Shown here: piece after piece, positions 9,920 to 18,469 of the stretch
Layout of the letters: each line of letters begins with the position of its first letter
Numbering within the stretch: position 1 is the stretch's first letter
DNA from: Winogradskyella pelagia
GTDB taxonomy: Bacteria; Bacteroidota; Bacteroidia; Flavobacteriales; Flavobacteriaceae
Reading direction: 5' to 3'
Assembly: GCF_017581965.1 (NCBI RefSeq)
Contig: NZ_JAGEVF010000002.1
Span: forward strand, 372,001-436,000
DNA length: 64,000 nucleotides
Position numbers and translations under genes: made by a program
The notes under the pieces: generated by a model
Told to the model about the DNA's origin: nothing
Seen by the model: the letters and a program-made list of their open reading frames with translations, nothing else
Database searches by the model: none

Positions 9920-9949
9920 TAAAGATATTAAAAGATATTTTAATCTTTT
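9920..9949 (-). promoter_or_regulatory. Promoter and dyad of the minus-strand Rrf2 gene
   Basis: Reading on the minus strand, TATCTTTA (9920-9927) is a -7 element, and the dyad AAAAGAT at 9930-9936 with ATCTTTT at 9943-9949 lies just upstream, between the -33 and -7 positions. Its centre is 16 bp from the -7 centre, a typical repressor position. The 24066-24081 dyad has nearly the same placement (15 bp) before another Rrf2 gene. Confidence 0.55.
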
Positions 9950-9983
9950 AACTTGCATCAATAAAAAAATGAGTAATTAAATA

Positions 9984-10022
9984 GGATAAATTAGTCTGAA
10001 ATAAAAACAATTAATATCTTTG
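9984..10022 (+). promoter_or_regulatory. Promoter of the plus-strand Rrf2 gene with GGATAAATTAGTCT dyad
   Basis: TATCTTTG at 10015-10022 is a perfect -7 element. GGATAAATTAGTCT at 9984-9997 covers the -33 region. The 25 bp around it (9981-10005) match 22 of 25 bases at 10496-10520 before the ric gene, so the two promoters share an operator, probably bound by one of the Rrf2 proteins. Confidence 0.55.
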
Positions 10023-10037
10023 TAATAACAGAAGTCA

Positions 10038-10478
10038 ATGCAGATGTTTTCGAAAGCTTGCGAGTATGGTATAAAAGCAGCGATATATATTGCGGTGAAC
10101 TCATCGGAAAATAAGCGTGTGAGTCCGAAAGAAATATCTGAAAAGATAGATTCACCTCAAGCCTTTACAGCAAAGATTCTACAAGCCTTAGTAAGACATA
10201 ACATCATAATTTCTGTAAGAGGCGCTTATGGTGGTTTTGAGATTGATAAAACAAAAATTGAGACGACAAAACTATCTCAAATCGTTTATGCTATTGATGG
10301 TGATAGTATTTACAATGGTTGCGGTTTAGGATTGCATACTTGCGACGAAAATCATCCATGTCCTGTACACGATAAATTTAAGTTAGTAAGAGAAGAGTTG
10401 AGGGACATGCTAGACAACACAACGTTAGAACGATTAGCGCTAGAGATTAAGTCTGGTGTTTCATTTTTAAAAACCTAA
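10038..10478 (+). CDS. Rrf2-family iron-sulfur regulator
   Basis: A 146-residue Rrf2 protein with an N-terminal winged helix-turn-helix (FSKACEYGIKAAIYIAV, AKILQALVRHNII, RGAYGGFEI) and the C-X6-C-X5-C cluster motif (CGLGLHTC, HPCPVH). It is divergent from the other Rrf2 gene and is followed after 50 bp by ric, with a matching operator before each. This suggests an NO- or Fe-S-responsive regulator controlling itself and ric. A second ATG at 10044 is an equal start candidate. Which of the three Rrf2 proteins of the window is the NO sensor cannot be told. Confidence 0.85.
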   Translation: MQMFSKACEYGIKAAIYIAVNSSENKRVSPKEISEKIDSPQAFTAKILQALVRHNIIISVRGAYGGFEIDKTKIETTKLSQIVYAIDGDSIYNGCGLGLHTCDENHPCPVHDKFKLVREELRDMLDNTTLERLALEIKSGVSFLKT

Positions 10479-10498
10479 AAAAAATTTCAATATAAATA

Positions 10499-10512
10499 GG
10501 ATAGATTTGTCC
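10499..10512 (+). promoter_or_regulatory. ric operator GGATAGATTTGTCC overlapping a -7 element
   Basis: The dyad GGATAGATTTGTCC contains TAGATTTG (10502-10509), which is itself a perfect TAnnTTTG element, so a bound protein would block the promoter directly. It is the second copy of the operator at 9984-9997. Confidence 0.5.
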
Positions 10513-10528
10513 GAAATAAATTATAAAT

Positions 10529-11260
10529 ATGGAAGTATTACAAAAAAACACCGAAAAAGAAATAGGACAGTATGTTGCAGACGATTTTAGAACTGCAGCT
10601 ATTTTTTCTAAATACAAAATTGATTTTTGCTGCAATGGTAATAGAACAGTCGCCGAAGCCTGCGAAAAAAAAGGAATTGATGAAGCTGTGCTTATAGCAG
10701 AACTAAATGACGTTTTTAATGCTAAAACAGGCGAAAGTATTGACTATAAGTCTTGGCCACTAGACTTGTTGGCAGAATATATTGAGAAAAAACACCACAG
10801 ATATGTAGAAGAAAAAATACCTGTGTTACTTCAGTTTTTAAACAAATTATGTCGTGTGCATGGCGAGCGTCATCCAGAGTTGTTTAAAATAAACGAGCTA
10901 TTTACAGCTTCGGCAGGCGAATTAGCATCACATATGAAAAAAGAAGAACTTATCCTTTTTCCGTTTGTAAAAAGAATGGTTAGTGCTAAATTAAAAAATG
11001 AAGCAATCCAATCACCGCAATTTGGCACTGTAGAAAATCCAATTGCTATGATGAAGGAAGAACACGATAATGAAGGCCAACGTTTTAGAGACATTGCAGA
11101 ATTAACAGACAATTACAATCCACCAGCTGATGCTTGTAATACGTATAAAGTAGCCTTTGCTATGCTAGAAGAATTTGAAAAAGACTTGCATTTACACATT
11201 CACCTAGAAAATAATATTTTATTCCCTAAAGCTATAGCCTTAGAAACACAATTTGATTAA
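10529..11260 (+). CDS. ric: Iron-sulfur cluster repair di-iron protein
   Basis: A 243-residue YtfE/ScdA-family protein that repairs Fe-S clusters damaged by NO or oxidants. The N-terminal ScdA domain has FCCNGNRT near residue 35 with the paired cysteines; the C-terminal hemerythrin-like domain supplies di-iron ligands in KKHHRYVEE, CRVHGERHPEL, HMKKEELILFPF, MKEEHDNE and HLHIHLENNILFP. It follows an Rrf2 regulator and shares its operator, as expected for a gene induced by nitrosative stress. It ends in a strong terminator. The gene is also called scdA, ytfE or dnrN in other groups. Confidence 0.93.
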   Translation: MEVLQKNTEKEIGQYVADDFRTAAIFSKYKIDFCCNGNRTVAEACEKKGIDEAVLIAELNDVFNAKTGESIDYKSWPLDLLAEYIEKKHHRYVEEKIPVLLQFLNKLCRVHGERHPELFKINELFTASAGELASHMKKEELILFPFVKRMVSAKLKNEAIQSPQFGTVENPIAMMKEEHDNEGQRFRDIAELTDNYNPPADACNTYKVAFAMLEEFEKDLHLHIHLENNILFPKAIALETQFD

Positions 11261-11296
11261 TAGCAACCCTTTATTTACTCTTTAACCTGTAGTTTA

Positions 11297-11333
11297 ATCC
11301 TGAAATGTTCCCCTAAACATTTCAGGATTTTTA
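11297..11333 (+). terminator. Terminator of ric
   Basis: A perfect 13 bp stem, ATCCTGAAATGTT at 11297-11309 with AACATTTCAGGAT at 11316-11328, then a T run. Confidence 0.9.
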
Positions 11334-11371
11334 TCTTAATTCATTACATTTCTACTTCATCAATTTAAAAG

Positions 11372-12565
11372 ATGCCAAAAAAATTAGTCATAGTCTGTTT
11401 AATTAATTTCTTTATTGCTGCGCTAATGGGCTTGGCGTTGCGTTTTTCGTTTATAGACTCTATTGGTATTAATTATAGGTTTTTAACGCACGCGCATTCT
11501 CATGTAGCGATGTTGGGTTGGGTGTACTTAATGTTGTATGTTCTTTTTGTGCATTATTTTGTGCCCGAGAAACTCAAGGTTTTCAATCGGTTGTTTTGGT
11601 TAACCGAATTTGCCGTTGTTGGTATGATGCTGAGTTTCCCGTTTCAAGGGTATGCTGCTATTTCCATTTCGTTTTCAACCTTACATATTTTTTGTAGTTA
11701 TTACTTTGTGTATTTGATTTGGAAACATTATAAAATCACATCAAGTGTAAGTCAAAAGTTGTTAAAAACAGCGTTGCTATTTATGGTTGTATCTACATTT
11801 GGTGTTTGGTGCTTAGGCCCAGCAGTAGCAACACTTGGTCAGACTTCGGCGTTTTATCAAATAGCGATACAATTCTTTTTGCATTTTCAGTTTAATGGCT
11901 GGTTTTTAATAGCTGCTTTAGCGGTCTTTTTTCATCTTTTAAATATTCAAAACTCTAAAATATTCAGACAGTTTTTCTGGTTTTTAATAACATCAACTGT
12001 ATTAACCTTTGCATTGCCAATTCAATGGTTTGCACCTCATGATAGTTTATTATGGATTAATGGTTTTGGTGTTGTAACTCAAATTTTAGTGTTGTATAAA
12101 TTCTTTCAAGTTTTAAAACCGAAATTCAATACTCTAGCTAATCAGAAAAACAAACTGGTATTTTATATGTACGTTTTTACGCTAATTTGTTTTCTCTTAA
12201 AAGTGATATTTCAGTCACTTTCTATTTTAACTGAATTTTCGCAAGTGGTTTATGAGCATCGCAATTTTATTATTGGCTTTATCCATTTATTAATGCTTGG
12301 TGTTATTACTGGATTTTTATTTGCTTTTATTTTGAAAAGTGATTTGGTTACGGTTTCAAAATCATTAACTTTTGGAATCTATAGTTTTGTATTAGGCTTT
12401 GCGTTAACAGAATTATTGCTGTTAATACAAGGTATTAAGTATTATTTTAAAAGTGGAATTTTTCCACAGTATTATCTACTATTGTTTTTATTTAGCATTT
12501 TATTGCCTCTAGGGATTGGTTTTATTTTATTCGATAGTATTAAACAAAAAACGTATGCCACTTAA
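11372..12565 (+). CDS. Polytopic membrane protein related to haem-copper oxidase subunit I / NnrS
   Basis: A 397-residue integral membrane protein with about 11-12 hydrophobic helices. The motif HAHSHVAMLGWVYLML near residue 32 recalls the first haem-ligand helix of haem-copper oxidase subunit I, and histidines recur in FFLHFQFNGW and in EHRNFIIGFIHLLML, but the full set of haem-copper ligands (HH pair, Tyr-His) is not seen. It lies between ric and a hemerythrin gene, overlapping the latter by 11 bp, so a role in NO or haem handling is likely. Products of this type are often labelled cytochrome oxidase subunit I or NnrS; I treat the function as unknown. Confidence 0.65.
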   Translation: MPKKLVIVCLINFFIAALMGLALRFSFIDSIGINYRFLTHAHSHVAMLGWVYLMLYVLFVHYFVPEKLKVFNRLFWLTEFAVVGMMLSFPFQGYAAISISFSTLHIFCSYYFVYLIWKHYKITSSVSQKLLKTALLFMVVSTFGVWCLGPAVATLGQTSAFYQIAIQFFLHFQFNGWFLIAALAVFFHLLNIQNSKIFRQFFWFLITSTVLTFALPIQWFAPHDSLLWINGFGVVTQILVLYKFFQVLKPKFNTLANQKNKLVFYMYVFTLICFLLKVIFQSLSILTEFSQVVYEHRNFIIGFIHLLMLGVITGFLFAFILKSDLVTVSKSLTFGIYSFVLGFALTELLLLIQGIKYYFKSGIFPQYYLLLFLFSILLPLGIGFILFDSIKQKTYAT

Positions 12566-13019
12566 ACCTTTAAAAAGACATAAAGCATTGCAACCATTAA
12601 GCAGAGAGCATCATTTTGGGTTGTTATTGTGTTATAAAATTAGAATGGGTTTTCGATATCATATAGCACCAATACGCATTAGGACGTATGCCAGTTGGTT
12701 TTACAAAACCCATTTAATTCCGCATTTTGAAATAGAAGAAACACACATTTTTCCTGTTTTAGGGAACGACCACGAATTGGTAAAACGTGCCTTGACAGAA
12801 CACAAAAGCATAATACAATTGTTTGAAAAAAATAATGATGACACCGTAACCTTGCAACATATTGAAGACCAATTAGAACAACATATTAGATTTGAAGAAC
12901 GTGTACTCTTTCCTGAAATTCAGAACGTAGCATCAGAGGCAGAATTTCTTCATATTGAAAAAATTCATAATTCTGAATCTTTTGTTGAGAATACGACAGA
13001 TGTATTTTGGGTAAAGTAA
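12555..13019 (+). CDS. Hemerythrin-domain protein
   Basis: A 154-residue four-helix hemerythrin-like cytoplasmic protein. Probable di-iron ligands are in SREHHFG, HFEIEETHIFPV, TEHKSIIQLF and QLEQHIRFEERVLFPE. The ATG at 12555, overlapping the preceding gene by 11 bp, is chosen because the longer frame adds only the end of that gene's membrane segment in another frame. It probably binds oxygen, NO or iron as part of the NO-response block; the domain alone does not settle which. Confidence 0.85.
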   Translation: MPLKPLKRHKALQPLSREHHFGLLLCYKIRMGFRYHIAPIRIRTYASWFYKTHLIPHFEIEETHIFPVLGNDHELVKRALTEHKSIIQLFEKNNDDTVTLQHIEDQLEQHIRFEERVLFPEIQNVASEAEFLHIEKIHNSESFVENTTDVFWVK

Positions 13020-13033
13020 TATTCATAAACATT

Positions 13034-15040
13034 TCAAGGAAACACATAAGATATATTGATGTAAAAATTACGTCCTTGTCTCGGAATATTATTCCAATCT
13101 GCATAGGTGGAATAGTTGGCATCTAAAATATTTTCTATGCCGTATTTTAAAATGGTTCTTCCTTTTTCGCCATAAAAGGCATTGCCCAAATTAAGATTTA
13201 AAATAGCATAAGAAGCGGTTTCATTTTCGCCATAAAAACTACTGTAATTACTTTGGTTACCGTTACCATCGAGTTGTAAGGAAGCATTAAACTTGGGTTT
13301 ATTATAATTTAATTCAGCGAAGTAAGAAAATGGTCTAATTAATGGTAGATTTTCACTATTGCTACCTCTGCCGTAGTTGTAACCTACAGTTCCGTTTACT
13401 GAAAATCTATCAGAAATAGTATAACTACTATTTACATACACATCAAAAATTGAAGCGTTATCTAAGGCAGTATATACACGGACTCCATTGGCACCAATGG
13501 TCATAGAACTTACATTTTGTGCAATATCGCCTATGATGTAATCCATGATATAGAAATAAGAAGATTCTAAACCAATTTTAAACTTATCATAAGTTTTTGA
13601 GAAATTAAAGTTAGCTTCGAGTGCTTTTTCATTTTTTAAATTGGGATTTCCGATATAGTCGTAATTATCAAAACTATTGAATAAGAAAAATCCATAGCCT
13701 TCGCTCACCGATGGTGCACGTTCGCCATAACCTAAACCAAAAGCGATATTTGAATCTTCCTTTTTTATGTTATAAGAAGATGCCAGACTCATTAAAAATC
13801 GACTTTGTTGGTCGTCAATATTGGGATGAAATATTTGAAGACTTTCAACACCAACTTCTTTTGCAATTCTGTTGGTGTGATAGCCCAATCTCACCGATGA
13901 CGATAATGATTTACCATCAGCAAAATGCCAATCATCTTTTACGAAAATACCAGAGTATAAGGTTCTAATGTCTGGCCATGTGTACATAAACATATCTGGC
14001 TCATTAGGATTGTTGGAAAACATGGTCATTTCAGCTAGCGATTTGTTATAAAACCCATTGAGGTTAAATGTAAAATGATGCTGTCCTTTTAAAACATCTG
14101 CTTTACTGTAAAATCCGAATGTGTCACTCCAGCCAGGCATATCCATGCGTATTGGTACATCTGGACGTTTGGTGTCGTCCATAATATGTGTAATGGTATT
14201 AAAATACAACTTGGTTTCAAGCGTTTTTAAGGCTTTATCCTCTGGATTATAGTTGTGTGTAAAAGATGTAATTAGGGCTTCGGCTAAAGACACATCCATT
14301 GGTAAGGCTGGATAGCCAACATCTGTTGCTCTATCATAAATAATATTGGCATCGACGCTATGATTTTCTGAAATTTTATAACCCGATTGTAACGAAATAT
14401 TATACTTCCGAAATTGAGAATACAAAACTTCTAAATTATTACCAGCGTCATAGTTTTCAGATTTTCTGAAAATTCCGTCAGCGCTAATAAAGAACTTCTG
14501 CCCAGAATACTCCAGATCTAAACCCGTAGCAATGAAGTTGCCGTTGGTTTCATAGCCTAAATCTGCACTTGTTTTTAGACCAGATTCGTTAAATTTTGAA
14601 GTTGGTAATTGCAAATCGATTCCTCCACCCACACAATGTCCATTTTCCGTACCTTCTTGGCCTGAACCAACAGTTACTTTTTCAAGATTTGAAACATCGA
14701 CATAAGACGTGATTGGATCCATTTTGTCAGTACAAGCACCAAAAATTTGCATACCATCAATAGTGACTACCAAACGGTCACTTACCATATTGTTTATGGT
14801 CGGTTCCCATGCATAATTACCACGTTTTATCATGGTGACGTTGTTAGACTTTTCTAAATAGTCGTCTATACTAGATAAGGTTTTTTCTTGCCTGTAGCTA
14901 CTAAGTTTACGTCGTGTTTTAATAACGACTTCTTCGAGCTTTGTGGTATCTTTTTTTTGCTCGTTTTTCTTTTCTTGACTAAAACCAAGTGATGAAAAGA
15001 GTATGCAAAGCATTATTGTGATTAGCTTCTTCATAGCCAA
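13034..15040 (-). CDS. TonB-dependent outer membrane receptor, copper type (NosA/OprC-like)
   Basis: A 668-residue TonB-dependent transporter with signal peptide (1-21), plug domain and beta-barrel ending in an aromatic residue region (YVFP). The plug contains FGACTDKMDPITSY, i.e. a CxxxM site followed by DP, as in OprC/NosA receptors that import copper, and lies near VIKRGNYAWEPTINNM. It is downstream of a Met/His-rich lipoprotein and a CNGKC protein, in the region that supplies nitrous oxide reductase, an enzyme with several coppers, so copper uptake for NosZ is the likely task. A paralogue with the same arrangement is at 48963-51065. Confidence 0.85.
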   Translation of the reverse strand: MAMKKLITIMLCILFSSLGFSQEKKNEQKKDTTKLEEVVIKTRRKLSSYRQEKTLSSIDDYLEKSNNVTMIKRGNYAWEPTINNMVSDRLVVTIDGMQIFGACTDKMDPITSYVDVSNLEKVTVGSGQEGTENGHCVGGGIDLQLPTSKFNESGLKTSADLGYETNGNFIATGLDLEYSGQKFFISADGIFRKSENYDAGNNLEVLYSQFRKYNISLQSGYKISENHSVDANIIYDRATDVGYPALPMDVSLAEALITSFTHNYNPEDKALKTLETKLYFNTITHIMDDTKRPDVPIRMDMPGWSDTFGFYSKADVLKGQHHFTFNLNGFYNKSLAEMTMFSNNPNEPDMFMYTWPDIRTLYSGIFVKDDWHFADGKSLSSSVRLGYHTNRIAKEVGVESLQIFHPNIDDQQSRFLMSLASSYNIKKEDSNIAFGLGYGERAPSVSEGYGFFLFNSFDNYDYIGNPNLKNEKALEANFNFSKTYDKFKIGLESSYFYIMDYIIGDIAQNVSSMTIGANGVRVYTALDNASIFDVYVNSSYTISDRFSVNGTVGYNYGRGSNSENLPLIRPFSYFAELNYNKPKFNASLQLDGNGNQSNYSSFYGENETASYAILNLNLGNAFYGEKGRTILKYGIENILDANYSTYADWNNIPRQGRNFYINISYVFP

Positions 15041-15063
15041 TATTTTTTGCGCTTAACGGATTT

Positions 15064-15148
15064 TGTCATTCAGAGGCAAAGCCGAAGAATCTAAAAAAAG
15101 TCAGTTATTTTAATAGATTCTTCACTTCGTGCCTCGTTCTGAATGACA
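15064..15148. repeat. Long imperfect inverted repeat between genes
   Basis: TGTCATTCAGA at 15064-15074 is the exact reverse complement of TCTGAATGACA at 15138-15148. Further matching runs inward (CCGAAGAATCTA against TAGATTCTTC...TTCG). The 85 bp would fold into one hairpin and resemble the intergenic REP-like palindromes of Flavobacteriaceae. It may also stop or stabilise the transcript between the lipoprotein and the TonB gene. Confidence 0.75.
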
Positions 15149-15160
15149 GTAAGAAAAGTT

Positions 15161-16006
15161 TTAAAACTCTAATTCTAAGTAAAGACTACTAGCTTCATTT
15201 TCTTCGGTGACATCTTCACCTTTTAAAACGTCGTCACCAGAATTCATTAACTTAAGATTCAGTTTCCAATACCCAGTCATGGTTAAGGATAGATCTCCAT
15301 AATAAAAATTATCAACACTATTATAAGTAAGGTCTGTATTGTTCGGTGAACTGTGATTTCCCATGCCAGGCATACGTGGATCTAAAGCAATGGTATAATC
15401 TTCAACAACAGGGAATGTCATCATATTTTGCATTTTAAATAAACCAACTTTCATTTCATTGATAGCAATGCTTGGGTCTTTTGGTTCGATTAATGCCAAA
15501 ATATATCTAGAGTCATCGCTTGCCATAAAGCTCGCCACATTTTGGTTTTCGTATTGCATAACATTGATGGTTTCTGTTAGAGAATAGTCCATGCCATCAA
15601 TAGTATAGTCTAGCGTTAATGACCATCCAGAACTGTCCATATTAGTCATTTGGTAGATTATAAAGCCTTTGTAAACCGTATCTTTTCCATCCGCTTTTGT
15701 AATTGCTGATTTAGGACAAGAATGTTGCATTGTAGGCATTTGCATTATTGGCATCCATGATAAAATAGCATCTTCGTAGTAAGTATCAGTTGTATTATCT
15801 TTTAGACGTATACTAATTTCATTGTAACCAGTTTCAAACATACCTTTTTTGTTAAAAAGCTCTATGGTTTGGTTGCCATTAACAATTTCTTTTACTAGTA
15901 ATAAACCTTCGACTTCGTTTACAGGATTAGTATTATCATCATCGTCTGTAGAGCATGAGAATACGAGTACTAAAAGTACTAATGGTAATATATATTTAAG
16001 TTTCAT
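15161..16006 (-). CDS. Met/His-rich lipoprotein, probably copper-binding
   Basis: A 281-residue lipoprotein (lipobox VFSCS, cysteine near residue 18). Two similar beta-rich halves each hold a methionine- and histidine-rich loop, SWMPIMQMPTMQHSCP near residue 84 and DPRMPGMGNHSSPNN near residue 207, the kind of ligand set used for Cu(I)/Cu(II) in periplasmic chaperones; the halves look like YtkA/FixH-type domains. It sits directly upstream of the copper-type TonB receptor and probably receives or stores copper at the outer membrane. Family assignment is by motif only. Confidence 0.65.
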   Translation of the reverse strand: MKLKYILPLVLLVLVFSCSTDDDDNTNPVNEVEGLLLVKEIVNGNQTIELFNKKGMFETGYNEISIRLKDNTTDTYYEDAILSWMPIMQMPTMQHSCPKSAITKADGKDTVYKGFIIYQMTNMDSSGWSLTLDYTIDGMDYSLTETINVMQYENQNVASFMASDDSRYILALIEPKDPSIAINEMKVGLFKMQNMMTFPVVEDYTIALDPRMPGMGNHSSPNNTDLTYNSVDNFYYGDLSLTMTGYWKLNLKLMNSGDDVLKGEDVTEENEASSLYLELEF

Positions 16007-16105
16007 TTCTTTCTTATTTGTTTAATAATTGGATGTAATTTCCCTTTCTATGTGTGTTTTATACGCATAGCAAAGTGAGTTGTGCGGAATGCACGCAGAA
16101 AAGAA

Positions 16106-16504
16106 TTAACTTAAAATTGGTGGTGGCGTATCTAAATCGTAAAACTTAGATATAGGTTGAAATAACCTTAAATCACTATTGAAATGTTGTGATTGTAAGT
16201 TATTATTTGAAAGGTCTGTATTTAGATTTATTTCAGAAATCACAAAGACATCTAATCGTGTTCTATTGCTATTTTGTGAAGGTGCATCAGAATTACCATC
16301 TGTATTATTTTGAACAAGTTCTTTTCGTAATTGACATTTACCATTACAGCCTTTTTGCTCTTCTTTTTGAATACAAAGTGTTTTGGCAATGAAATCTTGA
16401 TTAATGACAAAATCAGTTACAATAACAACATTGTTAATACTGTTCGCTAATAGAACGAACGTTAGAAACAGTGCTGTAATTTTATGAATAACCTTTAATA
16501 TCAT
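16106..16504 (-). CDS. Small membrane-anchored CNGKC protein of copper-receptor loci
   Basis: A 132-residue protein with one N-terminal hydrophobic segment and the motif CIQKEEQKGCNGKCQLRKEL near residue 42. The same CxGKCxLxK motif occurs in the 48521-48901 protein, which also precedes a copper-type TonB receptor, so the family probably belongs to copper acquisition, with cysteines as metal ligands. The ATG at 16504-16502 is chosen; a longer TTG start would lie inside the dyad operator at 16517-16530. No function has been established as far as I know. Confidence 0.65.
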   Translation of the reverse strand: MILKVIHKITALFLTFVLLANSINNVVIVTDFVINQDFIAKTLCIQKEEQKGCNGKCQLRKELVQNNTDGNSDAPSQNSNRTRLDVFVISEINLNTDLSNNNLQSQHFNSDLRLFQPISKFYDLDTPPPILS

Positions 16505-16508
16505 AATG

Positions 16509-16551
16509 CGAATATCGGACAAATTTGTCTTAAATTACCTGACATTTGTCA
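16509..16551 (-). promoter_or_regulatory. Composite control region: FNR-type box plus GGACAAATTTGTCT dyad
   Basis: TGACATTTGTCA at 16540-16551 fits the TGAY-N4-RTCA box, and 33 bp centre to centre downstream lies GATATTCG (16509-16516 on the minus strand), a weak -7 element with two mismatches. Between them GGACAAATTTGTCT (16517-16530) is a third copy of the operator found at 9984 and 10499. This suggests activation and repression by two systems. The weak -7 match is the main doubt. Confidence 0.4.
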
Positions 16552-16558
16552 GCTTACA

Positions 16559-16984
16559 TTAAGCTTTAAAGTATTGAAAACAAATATTAACTAAGCCTTT
16601 TAAATAGGTCACTTTATTTTCTAACTTATCCACTTCAGTGACGTCTTTTAAGTCGGTTATTTCCTCTAAAATAGGAACTAATATTAAGTGAAGTTGGTCA
16701 TGTGGTTCACCTTTCATATCACAACTTTTAATAATATAACTTGTTTCTTTAGATAGGGCATCGCCTAACACTTTTCCATCTGAAGAAGTGTTATTTTTTA
16801 GAATAGAATCTATGCGTTTCATGCCAAGATGTGTTTCTTCATTAGCAATCCACTTTTCATCATTTTTTAGCACTAAGCCTTCAGGAATTATAACGGATTC
16901 CGATGTTGAAATTTTATCATTTTTGCAACCTAGTATCAGTAAAGCTATAAGAAGTGCCTGAATGTGAAAAGTTTTGTATTTCAT
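16559..16984 (-). CDS. Lipoprotein of unknown function in the nos operon
   Basis: A 141-residue lipoprotein (LILGCKND lipobox). It shares the pattern W-AN-ET-G-RM/RI and, near residue 88, IIKSCDMKGEPHDQLHLILVP with the lipoprotein at 28512-28991 (IKECTMKGPSHDNLHVWLLP), so both belong to one family. The conserved Cys, Met and two His could bind a metal or haem. It lies 2 bp after nosY, the last gene of the nos accessory operon. No known name is recognised. Confidence 0.6.
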   Translation of the reverse strand: MKYKTFHIQALLIALLILGCKNDKISTSESVIIPEGLVLKNDEKWIANEETHLGMKRIDSILKNNTSSDGKVLGDALSKETSYIIKSCDMKGEPHDQLHLILVPILEEITDLKDVTEVDKLENKVTYLKGLVNICFQYFKA

Positions 16985-16986
16985 GA

Positions 16987-17769
16987 TTAAAAATCTTTTT
17001 TCTTTGATTTATAGATAATTCTCAGAACAGGTAATCCTACCCATAAAGTCAAGGCTAAAAACGAAACGATTAAGCCAAAACTAGTACCGAAGAATTGCTT
17101 AAATACCGCTCCTGTATATCCTAGTAAGGCTGAGATATCCAATTTTAAAAGAATTAGCGTTCTCGATAGATCAATTGGGTTTAACATTGTGCCTATTAAG
17201 GATACTTTATCTAATGGATAGTCTTCAAATAAAATGAGCGACATTAAAAACAACCCGTCGTAAATAATGGCGAGGAACAACCACAAAAGGATGGCGTAAC
17301 CAAAGCCTTTAATCTTGTTTTCGTTAGATAGCGCAATATTAAAAGCTAAGGCACTAAATATGAAGGTTAGAAATATACCAACAATGAGTAATAGTGAAAA
17401 GTCCCAAATGGCATTAGATTTAAACAAACCATAAGCAATAAATGGTAATCCTAAACCGAGAATCAAACTCATGGATAATGAAATGGCAACACCTAAATAC
17501 TGACCTAAAAAAATAGAAGAGCGTTTTAGTGGTTGAGCCAATAAGAGTTCTGTAAATTCTTTAGAATTATAATAGTACATCACTCCAAAAATGGTACCAA
17601 TTAATGGCACCAATACAATGATGACATTCATTAATGTAATGACTGCTTTTGACAAATCATTATTGAGAAAAAGCAATACAATGCCTAATAAAAGATAGAA
17701 TGCAAAATAGACATAACTCCAACTGCTGCGCATTAAATCGAAAAAACTATATTTTAATATTTTAAGCAT
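16987..17769 (-). CDS. nosY: ABC transporter permease of nitrous oxide reductase maturation
   Basis: A 260-residue ABC-2-type permease with six predicted helices, overlapping nosF by 8 bp. NosY with NosF and NosD forms the complex that helps deliver copper to the CuZ site of NosZ. The sequence has the usual N-terminal amphipathic stretch (LKYSFFDLMRSSWSY) before the first helix. Identification rests on gene order nosD-nosF-nosY plus size and topology. Confidence 0.87.
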   Translation of the reverse strand: MLKILKYSFFDLMRSSWSYVYFAFYLLLGIVLLFLNNDLSKAVITLMNVIIVLVPLIGTIFGVMYYYNSKEFTELLLAQPLKRSSIFLGQYLGVAISLSMSLILGLGLPFIAYGLFKSNAIWDFSLLLIVGIFLTFIFSALAFNIALSNENKIKGFGYAILLWLFLAIIYDGLFLMSLILFEDYPLDKVSLIGTMLNPIDLSRTLILLKLDISALLGYTGAVFKQFFGTSFGLIVSFLALTLWVGLPVLRIIYKSKKKDF

Positions 17770-18469
17770 GGTTTTCGATTAAAATGTTAGCAATGGCATG
17801 TTCAAAATCTTGTTGTTTGGTTTTTGCCTTTAGTTCTTCAATACTGCCTTTGAAGTATATTTTTCCTTCGAGAATAAAAACAATATTATCTGCAACTTCC
17901 TCAACAAAACTCATAATATGAGAGGTGATAAGAATGGTTTTTCCTTTGGCTTTTTCTTTCTGAATTAATTCTTTTAATCTAATTAATGAAATAGGATCTA
18001 AGCCTGTAGTTGGTTCATCTAAGATGATTATTGGGCTGTTAAACATAAAGGTTAAAACAATATTGACTTTTTGTTTAGTTCCTCCAGACAATGTCCCAAG
18101 CTTTTTGTTCAGAAAGGGTTCTAGTTTAAATGTTTCTATAAGATTTTGGTCTGCGTCAGTTTTACCTCTAAGATCCTTAATCATTTTTATTAATTCATTC
18201 ACTTTTAGGTTGCTGGGAAAATTAGCAATCTGTGGCAGATAATCTATTTTATGACGATAGTCCGAATTATTTTTAATGTTAGTGTCAAATACTTTAATAC
18301 TGCCTTTATCTGGAATGACCATACCTAATATAGTCTTGATAATAGTAGTCTTACCTGAACCATTCGGACCTAGTACAGCAAAAATACCACCTTCTTTAAT
18401 GGATAAGTTGATACCATTAAGTACATCATTCTTCCCAAATTTTTTATATAAATCGGTTATTTCTACCAT
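17762..18469 (-). CDS. nosF: ABC transporter ATPase of nitrous oxide reductase maturation
   Basis: A 235-residue ABC ATPase with Walker A GPNGSGKTT (about residue 35), Q-loop, signature LSGGTKQK, Walker B IILDEPTTGLDP and the switch His in ITSHIM. Start ATG 18469 overlaps the end of nosD by 7 bp, and the 3' end overlaps nosY, indicating translational coupling. It energises the NosDFY complex at the inner membrane. Confidence 0.9.
   Translation of the reverse strand: MVEITDLYKKFGKNDVLNGINLSIKEGGIFAVLGPNGSGKTTIIKTILGMVIPDKGSIKVFDTNIKNNSDYRHKIDYLPQIANFPSNLKVNELIKMIKDLRGKTDADQNLIETFKLEPFLNKKLGTLSGGTKQKVNIVLTFMFNSPIIILDEPTTGLDPISLIRLKELIQKEKAKGKTILITSHIMSFVEEVADNIVFILEGKIYFKGSIEELKAKTKQQDFEHAIANILIENHA

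Noticed and set aside
13711..13968. Plus-strand frame inside the TonB receptor gene
   Set aside because: It is a shadow of the receptor coding strand, without family features or promoter.
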